From Bacteroidota bacterium (GTDB taxonomy: Bacteria > Zhuqueibacterota > JdFR-76 > DREG01), in NCBI GenBank assembly GCA_030624545.1, contig JAUXJX010000169.1:1-5409 (forward strand): DNA of 5,409 nt, written 5' to 3'. The translations under genes and the position numbers were made by a program. The notes beneath the pieces are model-generated. The model had not been told where the DNA came from and ran no database searches. It saw only the letters and a program-made list of their open reading frames with translations. Below, in pieces: positions 1 through 5,409 of this stretch. Each line of letters starts with the position of its first letter. Positions within the stretch are counted from its first letter, which is position 1.

Positions 1-152
1 CGTTGGTCGATGAGGACCAGCCGGTAGGCAATTACGTGGTGCGCTGGAATGGCCTGAATGACCAGCATCTGAAAGTGGCAAGCGGCATCTATTTCTACCG
101 GATCAAATCCGGAGACTTTACCAAGATTCAAAAGATGCTGCTGTTGAAGTAG
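1..152 (+). CDS. C-terminal end of a secreted protein with a FlgD-Ig-like / type IX sorting-type tail (5' partial)
   Basis: Only the last 49 codons are present; the first full codon is at position 3 and the gene ends with two TAG stops in a row (150-155). The visible residues include GNYVVRWNGLND, then VASGIYFYRIKSGDF and the end KMLLLK. This pattern (a G-x-Y-x-V-x-W-x-G strand, then S-G-I-Y-F-Y-R, then a basic-hydrophobic end) is typical of the FlgD Ig-like fold and of the related C-terminal tails that direct proteins to the type IX secretion system in FCB bacteria. In such proteins the tail closes a large secreted or surface protein and may be cleaved on export. The catalytic or binding part lies upstream of the window, so its function cannot be given. 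The tail assignment is fairly secure. Actual use of type IX secretion is inferred, helped by the PorV-like gene at the other end of the window. Confidence 0.8.
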   Translation, partial: LVDEDQPVGNYVVRWNGLNDQHLKVASGIYFYRIKSGDFTKIQKMLLLK

Positions 153-192
153 TAGTACGTGAGCCAAAATCCAAAGTAAGCGTTAGTGCTTA

Positions 193-232
193 GGAGGGAG
201 GGCAATCACTCAGTGTCCTCCCTCTGATTTCT
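193..232 (+). terminator. Possible transcription terminator after the secreted-protein gene
   Basis: An 8-bp perfect stem, GAGGGAGG (194-201) with CCTCCCTC (217-224), extends to 12 pairs (193-204 with 214-225) if two G-U pairs are counted, around a 9-nt loop. It lies about 40 nt after the stop codon. The tail that follows (GATTTCTC) is only moderately T-rich, so this is a weak intrinsic terminator at best. It may instead be a 3'-end stabilising hairpin. Confidence 0.4.
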
Positions 233-242
233 CATAAGATCG

Positions 243-269
243 TGCGGAGATAAAGAAGTGGTCTCCGCA
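243..269. repeat. 8-bp perfect inverted repeat (middle hairpin of three)
   Basis: TGCGGAGA (243-250) is perfectly complementary to TCTCCGCA (262-269), with an 11-nt spacer. It has no T-run after it, so it is not an intrinsic terminator on either strand. It may be a regulator binding site or an RNA hairpin in the leader of the lipoprotein-receptor operon. The sequence does not decide between these. Confidence 0.5.
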
Positions 270-278
270 GCGTCAGGG

Positions 279-314
279 TCGTGACGGAAACCGTTTCGCT
301 AATTTCCGTCACGA
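279..314. repeat. 12-bp perfect inverted repeat upstream of the lipoprotein gene
   Basis: TCGTGACGGAAA (279-290) is the exact reverse complement of TTTCCGTCACGA (303-314), separated by 12 nt. It ends 15 nt before the lipoprotein ATG. No T-run follows on either strand, so it does not look like a terminator. The arms and spacing suit either a strong leader-RNA hairpin or an operator for a dimeric regulator. Within it, ACGG (284-287) can also pair locally with CCGT (291-294), and TGACG (282-286) can pair with CGTCA at 271-275 as well as at 307-311. Alternative folds are therefore possible. Confidence 0.65.
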
Positions 315-329
315 ATCGGATGAATTGCA

Positions 330-1721
330 ATGGAAGCGACCTGTCATAGAATTCTGAACTTCTTAATGGCCCTGGTTCTGGCGGCATGTTTCGCTGGCTG
401 CTCGGAGGATTTCAGCGACAATCCTCAGGCTAACCAGCCGCCCGAGACCCATATTTCCATTTTTTCGGACAATGAGCTCAACGCCACAACCAGCCGTCAG
501 ACATTCAACTGGTGGGGAGACGATCCGGATGGTGTCGTCGTGGGGTTTATATACACATTTGATGCGAACGCTGAAAACGTGGAAACCTGGGATAGCGATT
601 CGCCCGCTCTTCTTTGGACCTTCACCGAAGAAAGAGGCGAGACATTTACTCTTAGTCTTTTCGGGGCAGACACGGTCTACACTCTGAGGGTTAAGGCAAT
701 CGATGATGATGGCGCAGCGGATCCGACGCCCGCCGCGAAACAATTCCCCATAATCAACTCCAGGCCATCGGTTGAATTTCCGGTCGGCACAGATGTTCCA
801 GAAACGACCTTCACCGTAGCTGCCTTTGTCTGGTCCGGAACAGATCCTGATGGAGACGACAACATTTCGAAATTTCAGTATGCACTGGACGATTCGGCTG
901 GAACCTGGATTGATGTTGGAGCCAACACTACTTCCGTTATGCTTACGGCCGCAGACGGGCTTACTGAAGGCGAGCATGCTTTTTTCCTGCGCGCCGTGGA
1001 TATAGCAGGAGCCAACAGCAGCATTATCCGAATGCCGCGGCGGGAGGAAGACATTTGGCATGTGCGGGTTCCCAGGAGTAATTTTCTCGTCATCGACGAT
1101 CACAACATCGCAGATAACACCACCAGTTTTTATTATGCGATCCTTCAGACACTGGTTGGTACGTTTGACGTTTGGGATATCAAACGCAATGGCGGCGAAT
1201 TAGAGCCTCCCGGAGCTGCGTCGTTCACAGAAACGCTTCTTCTCTTTGATCGAATATATTGGTTCGCAGATTCAGGCCCGAATTTGGTGAAGGCACAAGT
1301 GGCCGTTCCGAAATTTCTGGACAACGGCGGCAAATTAATCATGACCGTTACATTCCCGCGCAACACCACCAACCAGGGCGATCCCCTCGCCTTCTCACCC
1401 GTTGACAGCCTGGGTGAAAGAATAAATCGACTGACCAGGAATCAATTGGTTATGGCAACTGACTTTGCCCAGCAATTGGGTCTTCCGGAATTGAAACTTA
1501 GTGCCGCGCTTGTTCCGGATGTATTTACCCTGGTTCCCAAAGTCAGTGCGAACGCACTTTATGTTCTACCCGAAAAACCGGGTTCCTGGGATGGTACACC
1601 GGTAATCGGATTGATCGATGCGAATTCCACCTTTGCTCTTTTTGCCCTGCCTCTGGCCGGACTCGATGGCTTTGGCACAGTGAATCAGCTAGTCGAAAAA
1701 ATCCTCATAGAGATTTTCTGA
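330..1721 (+). CDS. Outer-membrane lipoprotein with two Ig/FN3-like domains and a C-terminal amidotransferase-like domain; function unknown
   Basis: The 463-residue product starts with a lipoprotein signal: a short basic start (H6, R7), a hydrophobic run at about 8-23, and the lipobox F-A-G-C with Cys24 as the lipidated residue. Cys24 is the only cysteine in the mature protein. The next residues, SEDFSD, are acidic. Residues about 37-143 and 144-247 form two similar beta-sandwich units. Each has a W-containing strand followed by a DPDG motif (65-68; 172-175), and each ends in a strand with an A-[IV]-D turn (VKAIDDDGA; LRAVDIAGA). Residues about 250-463 look like an alpha/beta domain: the strand FLVIDD (252-257), FDRIYWF (306-312), an FLDNGGKLIMT segment (329-339), and a hydrophobic end. 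This recalls glutamine-amidotransferase-like (ThuA/DUF4350-type) folds, but I see no catalytic Cys. The ATG at 330 is the only upstream start, since an in-frame TGA lies at 321; the Shine-Dalgarno (GGATGA, 318-323) is weak. The gene ends 13 nt before the receptor gene, suggesting a shared transcript and a shared task. It lacks the features of SusD. The lipoprotein call is strong; the fold of the C-terminal domain is inferred. Confidence 0.85.
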   Translation: MEATCHRILNFLMALVLAACFAGCSEDFSDNPQANQPPETHISIFSDNELNATTSRQTFNWWGDDPDGVVVGFIYTFDANAENVETWDSDSPALLWTFTEERGETFTLSLFGADTVYTLRVKAIDDDGAADPTPAAKQFPIINSRPSVEFPVGTDVPETTFTVAAFVWSGTDPDGDDNISKFQYALDDSAGTWIDVGANTTSVMLTAADGLTEGEHAFFLRAVDIAGANSSIIRMPRREEDIWHVRVPRSNFLVIDDHNIADNTTSFYYAILQTLVGTFDVWDIKRNGGELEPPGAASFTETLLLFDRIYWFADSGPNLVKAQVAVPKFLDNGGKLIMTVTFPRNTTNQGDPLAFSPVDSLGERINRLTRNQLVMATDFAQQLGLPELKLSAALVPDVFTLVPKVSANALYVLPEKPGSWDGTPVIGLIDANSTFALFALPLAGLDGFGTVNQLVEKILIEIF

Positions 1722-1724
1722 TTT

Positions 1725-1730
1725 AGGTGA
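1725..1730 (+). promoter_or_regulatory. Ribosome binding site of the TonB-dependent receptor gene
   Basis: AGGTGA lies 4 nt before the ATG at 1735 and just after the lipoprotein stop (TGA ending at 1721). It supports this start. It also places the site within reach of ribosomes finishing the lipoprotein, so translational coupling is plausible. Confidence 0.65.
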
Positions 1731-1734
1731 AGCG

Positions 1735-4605
1735 ATGAAAACATTGCCCAAAATTCTCTTTTTTCTGAGTCTCCTGTCGTTGATTTCCATTTCCCATATC
1801 TATGGACAAACCAAAGGCAGAATTACCGGAAAAGTGACCGATTCGGAAACCAAAGAGCCGCTGCCCGGCGTCAATGTTGTGGTCAAGGGAACCTACTACG
1901 GCGCCGCGGCGGATATAGATGGCAATTTCATAATCGAGAATATGAATCCCGGCGTTTATACAATCGAAGTTTCCATGATCGGTTATACGCAGCTGCAGAA
2001 TACGGGAGTCAGGGTTCTTTCCGGTCAGGCGACCTCGTTGGATTTTCAGCTTGATCCTTCCATTCTTGCTTTTGGCGAGGAAATTGTAATAATCGGGGAG
2101 AAGCCATTATTCGATATCGAGGAAACGGCCAGCCGAAGAAGCATAACAGGCAGCGAAATCCGGGCGGAGGTGGTAGAAACTGTCCAGGATATCGTTGCCA
2201 ACCAGGTGGGCATCACCAGGACCGATGACGAGATTCACATACGCGGCGGCCGGTCTTATGAGAATGCCTACCTGGTTGACGGCATTTCGGTGCAGGATCC
2301 GCTTTCGGGCACGGGCTTCGGCCTCCAGCTTAGTACCGAAGTGATTGAGGAGGTCGAGATAATAACGGGCGGTTTCAACGCGGAATACGGCCAGGCCATG
2401 TCCGGTATCATTAGTGTAAAGACCAAGGAGGGCGGGGACTCGTATCACGGGGCAATATCATATAAACGGGATCATCTCGGTGATTTTGACGCGGGAACGC
2501 CGGTCATCGGTGCTCTCAGCCGAAAGAACACCTCAAGCTTCAATACGGATATTGCGGAATTCACTCTCAGTGGACCGGAGCCGCTGAGCAGTCACCTTTT
2601 TCCGCAGGTTGGTTTGAACATCCCCGGTGAGCTCTCCTTTTTTGCAAATTTCTATATGCTTATCAGTGACGCCTTTACCCGCAGAAGTGCAGAGCAGCTC
2701 TTCTCCTCTACATTTCATGGAACCGATTTCGCGCCCAGGCAAAAAAACAACTGGTCAGGACTGGCTAAGCTAACCTGGAGAATCGATCCGACGCACAAGC
2801 TTACTTTATCCGGCAACCAGTCAGTATCGATCAATCAAAACTCCAAATCGCTGCAGACCACACTTGAGTTTGTCGAGCCCGGGCCGGGTTATCCCTATAC
2901 ATTCCAGGAAAATCTGGACAATTCCAATACATTCACTCACATCAACAAACAGCTCTCTCTTAACTGGACGCACACACTTAACGCGCAGTCGTTTTATGAT
3001 ATCAAAATCTCCCGTTTCTTTTCCCATCTGCGCAGTGATGTAAACGGAAAGCACTGGACCGAATATGAAGAGCCGCAGGACATTGTAACGAGGCCGATCA
3101 GCTATTTCCATAGCGCCGACGGCAGCATCGTGAACGTCTTTCCCGGGGATGGCTTCTGGGATTTCGGCGATGATTTTACCTGGCATGATCACTTCGTCGA
3201 AGAGTATACCCTAAAAAGCGACTATACCCGGCACACACGAAACAACGCTCATAAGATCAAAGCAGGCCTCGAAATCAGCTTTGCAGACATGCAGATGATT
3301 GATATCTCCAAACCCTGGTTTGGCGGTCTCGGTTTGAATAATGATATCTATCAAGTAAGTCCCGCCTACGGCAGTTTTTATGCGCAGGATCAGATCAGAT
3401 TCAAGGGATTGATTGCTAATTTAGGGATGCGCTTTGATTATTGGTTTCCCGGCAAATTTGTGGAAGATGCGGTCACAAATCCTGAAATCGCCACCATCAG
3501 TGAACAGACGCGGGCAGACTTCTTTGATGAGACCAAGAAATTCTTTGGCCGCCGGTGGCGGGGAAGGTTAAGCCCCAGAATCGGGATTTCGCACCCCATT
3601 TCCGATAACCAGATGTTGTTTTTTTCCTATGGGCATTTTTCCAAGCGTCCGAAGCCTCAGCAAGTCTATGCCAAGCTGGGTGAAAACAGCTCCAAATCTA
3701 CTTTTCAGAAATTTGGCAATCCGAATTTGGATTATGAAACCACCGTTTCCTATGAATTCGGAGTGCGGCACAAGTTTAGCGAAAATGACGTTTTCACGAT
3801 AGCGGCCTATTACAAGGACATATTCGATTATGTCACAACCGTCAATTTCAGAGGGTCGGGACGTTTGTCCGGACAATCATTTACCACTTATTTGAACCTG
3901 GATTATTCCCGAGCCAGGGGCATCGAAGTTGAATACCGCAAACGGGCGGGCAGCTTCTTGACGGGCTCGATTAGCGGCACCTATGCCATCGCCACCGGAA
4001 AAAGCTCTTCCCCGGATGACGCCTTTCTTGTCGCCACCGGAACTTTGAACGAAAAGCCGATCACGGAAGATTTTCTTATCTGGGACCGGCCCTGGCAAAT
4101 CAGTGGTGTGGCAAATGTCTTTCTGCGTAAAGGAACGAAGCCGAGACTATTCGGCATTCCCTTGCCGGACAATTGGAACCTGAATGTGCGTCTCTTTGCC
4201 CAGGCAGGCAAACGATACACACCTCGTTTCGCCACGGGAACGGTCTTGCCGGATGGTAGACCTGAGTTCAGCAGCGACATCGATCAGAATGGCGAGCCGG
4301 ATGATCCCTATGGCAAAGTCGCGGCGAACTGGTCCTGGGTCAATCTTAATTTCGAGAAGTATTTCGATTTTGCCGGTCTGGATTACACGTTTTTAGTGGA
4401 GGTCGTAAATTTGTTGAACCGTAAGAATGCGCAGGTTATCAATCCGGTAACCGGCCGGGCCTATGAGTTTGGAGACCCCACGCCGACGAGCTGGAACGAT
4501 CCGTTGTTTCCGGACACCCAGGCGCCCCTCAGTCCGTTTCCGTTCAATCCGGCGAGGTATTTAACGCAGAGGAATGTGAGGGTGGGCTTGTTGGTGAGGT
4601 TTTAG
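1735..4605 (+). CDS. TonB-dependent outer-membrane receptor with N-terminal carboxypeptidase-regulatory-like domain (SusC-like style)
   Basis: This is a 956-residue outer-membrane active transporter, expected to draw energy from TonB-ExbB-ExbD to bring a ligand into the periplasm. Residues 1-25 are a Sec signal peptide (basic K2/K6, hydrophobic core, cleavage near HIYGQ). Residues about 28-107 are a carboxypeptidase-regulatory-like beta-sandwich: GKVTDSETKEPLPGVNVVV, then DIDGNF and a GVYTIEVSMIGY strand. A TonB-box-like stretch follows (EEIVIIGEKP, 115-124). The plug covers about 130-232, with the motifs HIRGGRSYENAYLVDGISV and GGFNAEYGQAMSGIISVKT. The remainder is the beta-barrel of alternating strands and long loops, ending in the aromatic residue Phe956 as expected for BAM-inserted proteins. 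I see no STN signalling domain and no sigma/anti-sigma genes nearby. No cysteine is visible in the protein. Length is normal for the family and the reading frame is intact. A loop at 848-857 has a DxDxNGxxDD calcium-site-like pattern. The family call is very secure; the ligand is unknown. It is not a proven sugar importer, because no SusD or glycoside hydrolase gene is present. Confidence 0.95.
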   Translation: MKTLPKILFFLSLLSLISISHIYGQTKGRITGKVTDSETKEPLPGVNVVVKGTYYGAAADIDGNFIIENMNPGVYTIEVSMIGYTQLQNTGVRVLSGQATSLDFQLDPSILAFGEEIVIIGEKPLFDIEETASRRSITGSEIRAEVVETVQDIVANQVGITRTDDEIHIRGGRSYENAYLVDGISVQDPLSGTGFGLQLSTEVIEEVEIITGGFNAEYGQAMSGIISVKTKEGGDSYHGAISYKRDHLGDFDAGTPVIGALSRKNTSSFNTDIAEFTLSGPEPLSSHLFPQVGLNIPGELSFFANFYMLISDAFTRRSAEQLFSSTFHGTDFAPRQKNNWSGLAKLTWRIDPTHKLTLSGNQSVSINQNSKSLQTTLEFVEPGPGYPYTFQENLDNSNTFTHINKQLSLNWTHTLNAQSFYDIKISRFFSHLRSDVNGKHWTEYEEPQDIVTRPISYFHSADGSIVNVFPGDGFWDFGDDFTWHDHFVEEYTLKSDYTRHTRNNAHKIKAGLEISFADMQMIDISKPWFGGLGLNNDIYQVSPAYGSFYAQDQIRFKGLIANLGMRFDYWFPGKFVEDAVTNPEIATISEQTRADFFDETKKFFGRRWRGRLSPRIGISHPISDNQMLFFSYGHFSKRPKPQQVYAKLGENSSKSTFQKFGNPNLDYETTVSYEFGVRHKFSENDVFTIAAYYKDIFDYVTTVNFRGSGRLSGQSFTTYLNLDYSRARGIEVEYRKRAGSFLTGSISGTYAIATGKSSSPDDAFLVATGTLNEKPITEDFLIWDRPWQISGVANVFLRKGTKPRLFGIPLPDNWNLNVRLFAQAGKRYTPRFATGTVLPDGRPEFSSDIDQNGEPDDPYGKVAANWSWVNLNFEKYFDFAGLDYTFLVEVVNLLNRKNAQVINPVTGRAYEFGDPTPTSWNDPLFPDTQAPLSPFPFNPARYLTQRNVRVGLLVRF

Positions 4606-4614
4606 CTTCACTGG

Positions 4615-4654
4615 CCTCACCCCCTAAATCCCCCTCGCCGAGCGGAGAGGGGGA
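4615..4654. repeat. Left copy of a C-rich palindromic interspersed-type repeat
   Basis: This copy starts about 10 nt after the receptor stop codon and reads CCTCACCCCCTAAAT followed by a hairpin. In the hairpin TCCCCCTC (4629-4636) pairs with GAGGGGGA (4647-4654), and after a G/A mismatch two more C-G pairs close a GAGC loop. The style (C-runs with TAAAT, then a C/G hairpin) is that of short palindromic repeats scattered between genes in several bacterial genomes. No T-run follows, so it is not a normal intrinsic terminator, though it may protect the 3' end of the receptor message. Multi-copy status in this genome cannot be seen from one window. Confidence 0.6.
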
Positions 4655-4740
4655 CTTGAAGAAGAGAAGCGACGAATTAGAAGAAGAATGATATTTGGAA
4701 TGTATGCTTTCAAAAAATCGAGTAATCTCTGCCCGGCTGT

Positions 4741-4773
4741 TCCCGCTCCTTTAGGAGAGGGGTTAGGGGAGAG
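4741..4773. repeat. Right copy of the palindromic repeat, in opposite orientation
   Basis: CTCC (4746-4749) pairs with GGAG (4754-4757) around a TTTA loop. After a G/A mismatch the stem continues with CCC (4742-4744) and GGG (4759-4761). The tail GGGGTTAGGGGAGAG (4759-4773) is, read on the other strand, CTCTCCCCTAACCCC, a diverged match to the left copy's CTCACCCCCTAAATCCCC. The two copies therefore face each other about 85 nt apart. The region between them (4655-4740) has GA-rich stretches and no convincing gene. Confidence 0.6.
4765..4773 (+). promoter_or_regulatory. Ribosome binding site of the PorV-like gene, embedded in the right repeat copy
   Basis: AGGGGAGAG contains GGAG (4768-4771), which sits 10 nt before the ATG at 4782. 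This is the end of the right repeat copy, so the repeat appears to supply the Shine-Dalgarno sequence. The same bases can pair with the C-rich start of the left copy (4616-4624), which would hide the site. Confidence 0.55.
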
Positions 4774-4781
4774 ATCCTAAA

Positions 4782-5409
4782 ATGACCAAGCACTTGAAAA
4801 ACATCCTTTTTTGTCTTCTCCCACTGATGACTTTTGCTGAGTCCCACGCCCAGCTCATCCCCATCCTCGGCGGCCAGAGGGCTGGTACGGCCATGTATCA
4901 ATTCTTGAAAATCGGTGTTGGTGGCAGGGCAGTAGGTATGGGAGAATCCTTTGTGGCTGTGGCCAACGATGCATCGGCGCTGTACTGGAATCCTGCGGGA
5001 ATCGTGCAAATTGGAGGCAACGAGCTGATGTTCTCGCACATCAATTGGCCGGTGGATGTGCGGCATGAGTTTTTCGGCTACGTGCATAGACTCGGTGGGG
5101 TTAATGCGCTGGGAATAAGCATCAGTGCGCTGCATACGGATGAGTTCGAGGAAACCACTGAGTTCCAGCCGCTCGGGACGGGAAGGTTCGTGACCTTTGG
5201 CGATATTGCTGTGGGAATTACGGCTGCCAGGAAAATGACCGACCGGTTCAGCGTCGGACTCACCATTAAATACATAGACGAAACCCTGGATAACCTGCAC
5301 GCACGCAATATACTAATCGATTTTGGCACTTACTATTGGACGGGATTTGGCACCTCGCGTTTCGCCGTTTCCGTGGTTAACTTTGGCACGAATATCGAGC
5401 CGAGCGGGA
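4782..5409 (+). CDS. PorV/PorQ (UPF0164) family outer-membrane beta-barrel protein, N-terminal part (3' partial)
   Basis: The frame is open from the ATG at 4782 to the right edge: 209 full codons without a stop. Residues 1-24 are a Sec signal peptide (K3, K6, hydrophobic core, cleavage at SHAQ). The mature start shows the family hallmark FLKIGVGGRAVGMGESFVAVA (41-61), then NDASALYWNPAG (62-73). It continues with alternating barrel-like strands, TDRFSVGLTIKYIDE (153-167) and FAVSVVNFG (194-202). PorV in Bacteroidota is an outer-membrane shuttle of the type IX secretion system that binds sorting-type tails; PorQ is a relative. Many FCB lineages hold several paralogues of unclear role, so no specific symbol is given. 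Family members are usually around 330-370 residues, so over a third is missing here. An in-frame TAG at 4764 rules out a much earlier start, and GGAG at 4768-4771 supports this one. The 176-nt gap from the receptor stop leaves open whether it is in the same operon. Confidence 0.9.
   Translation, partial: MTKHLKNILFCLLPLMTFAESHAQLIPILGGQRAGTAMYQFLKIGVGGRAVGMGESFVAVANDASALYWNPAGIVQIGGNELMFSHINWPVDVRHEFFGYVHRLGGVNALGISISALHTDEFEETTEFQPLGTGRFVTFGDIAVGITAARKMTDRFSVGLTIKYIDETLDNLHARNILIDFGTYYWTGFGTSRFAVSVVNFGTNIEPSG

Noticed and set aside
225..330. Promoter of the lipoprotein-receptor operon
   Set aside because: A TAAGAT hexamer (235-240) is only a partial -10 match with no good -35 partner, and no clear Bacteroidota-type TTTG / TAnnTTTG pair is visible. 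A promoter must exist somewhere upstream, but I cannot place it.
320..349. 9-codon frame (ATG at 320, TAG at 347) overlapping the lipoprotein start
   Set aside because: It is too short to judge, has no good ribosome site of its own, and such overlaps are common by chance.
363..1103. Long antisense open frame (246 codons, - strand) across the lipoprotein gene
   Set aside because: Its translation has no recognisable domain, is low in hydrophobic order, and lies wholly opposite a well-supported lipoprotein. It is a by-product of the sense codon use.
330..1721. SusD/RagB identity for the lipoprotein
   Set aside because: The protein is predicted beta-sandwich plus alpha/beta, lacks the helical repeat character of SusD, and lies upstream rather than downstream of the receptor.
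4688..4780. 30-codon + strand open frame ending one base before the PorV-like start
   Set aside because: It has a GA-rich sequence ahead and a position suggestive of a leader peptide, but its second half is translated repeat (PAPLGEGLGERS). Without conservation evidence it is probably chance.
4606..4781. CRISPR array or tRNA in the gap before the PorV-like gene
   Set aside because: There are only two diverged, opposite-facing repeat copies with no regular spacers, and no cloverleaf or CCA-type structure.
4710..5300. Antisense open frame of 196 codons (- strand) over the PorV-like gene and the right repeat
   Set aside because: Most of it lies opposite a clear PorV-family reading frame, and its C-terminal end (SPLTPLLKEREQ) is simply the palindromic repeat translated. 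No support as a gene.

Overview
The window reads as an envelope-protein operon, all on the + strand, from a Gram-negative bacterium of the Fibrobacterota-Chlorobiota-Bacteroidota (FCB) superphylum. It may come from one of the less-studied lineages such as KSB1, Calditrichota, Zixibacteria or Marinimicrobia. The reasons are a secretion-type C-terminal tail at the left edge, a TonB-dependent receptor carrying a carboxypeptidase-regulatory-like N-terminal domain, and a PorV/PorQ-type outer-membrane barrel protein. The phylum is an inference from protein style; there is no rRNA or other marker gene here.

Layout: (1) 1-152 is the last 49 codons of a secreted protein ending in a FlgD-Ig-like / type IX sorting-type tail. 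(2) 153-329 is a non-coding gap with three successive inverted repeats. The first looks like a weak terminator and the last is a perfect 12-bp palindrome ending 15 nt before the next start. (3) 330-1721 encodes a 463-residue lipoprotein with two Ig/FN3-like domains and a C-terminal alpha/beta domain that resembles glutamine-amidotransferase-like folds. (4) 1735-4605 encodes a 956-residue TonB-dependent receptor, 13 nt downstream of the lipoprotein and very probably co-transcribed with it. (5) 4606-4781 is a gap holding two diverged copies, in opposite orientation, of a C-rich/G-rich palindromic repeat. The second copy supplies the Shine-Dalgarno sequence of the next gene. (6) 4782-5409 is the first 209 codons of a PorV/PorQ (UPF0164) family outer-membrane protein that runs off the right edge.

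Taken together: the receptor would import, or help move, a ligand across the outer membrane using TonB energy. The lipoprotein, whose residues after the lipidated cysteine are acidic, would sit at the outer membrane, perhaps on the surface, as a partner. The PorV-like protein belongs to a family associated with the type IX secretion route, and the upstream tail looks like a possible cargo of that route. The lipoprotein does not look like SusD, so the pair is SusC-like without a classic SusD. No substrate can be named from the sequence.

Nothing here proves a wholly new system. The best leads are the unusual lipoprotein-receptor pairing, the repeat-embedded ribosome binding site, and the switch-like hairpin set ahead of the lipoprotein gene.
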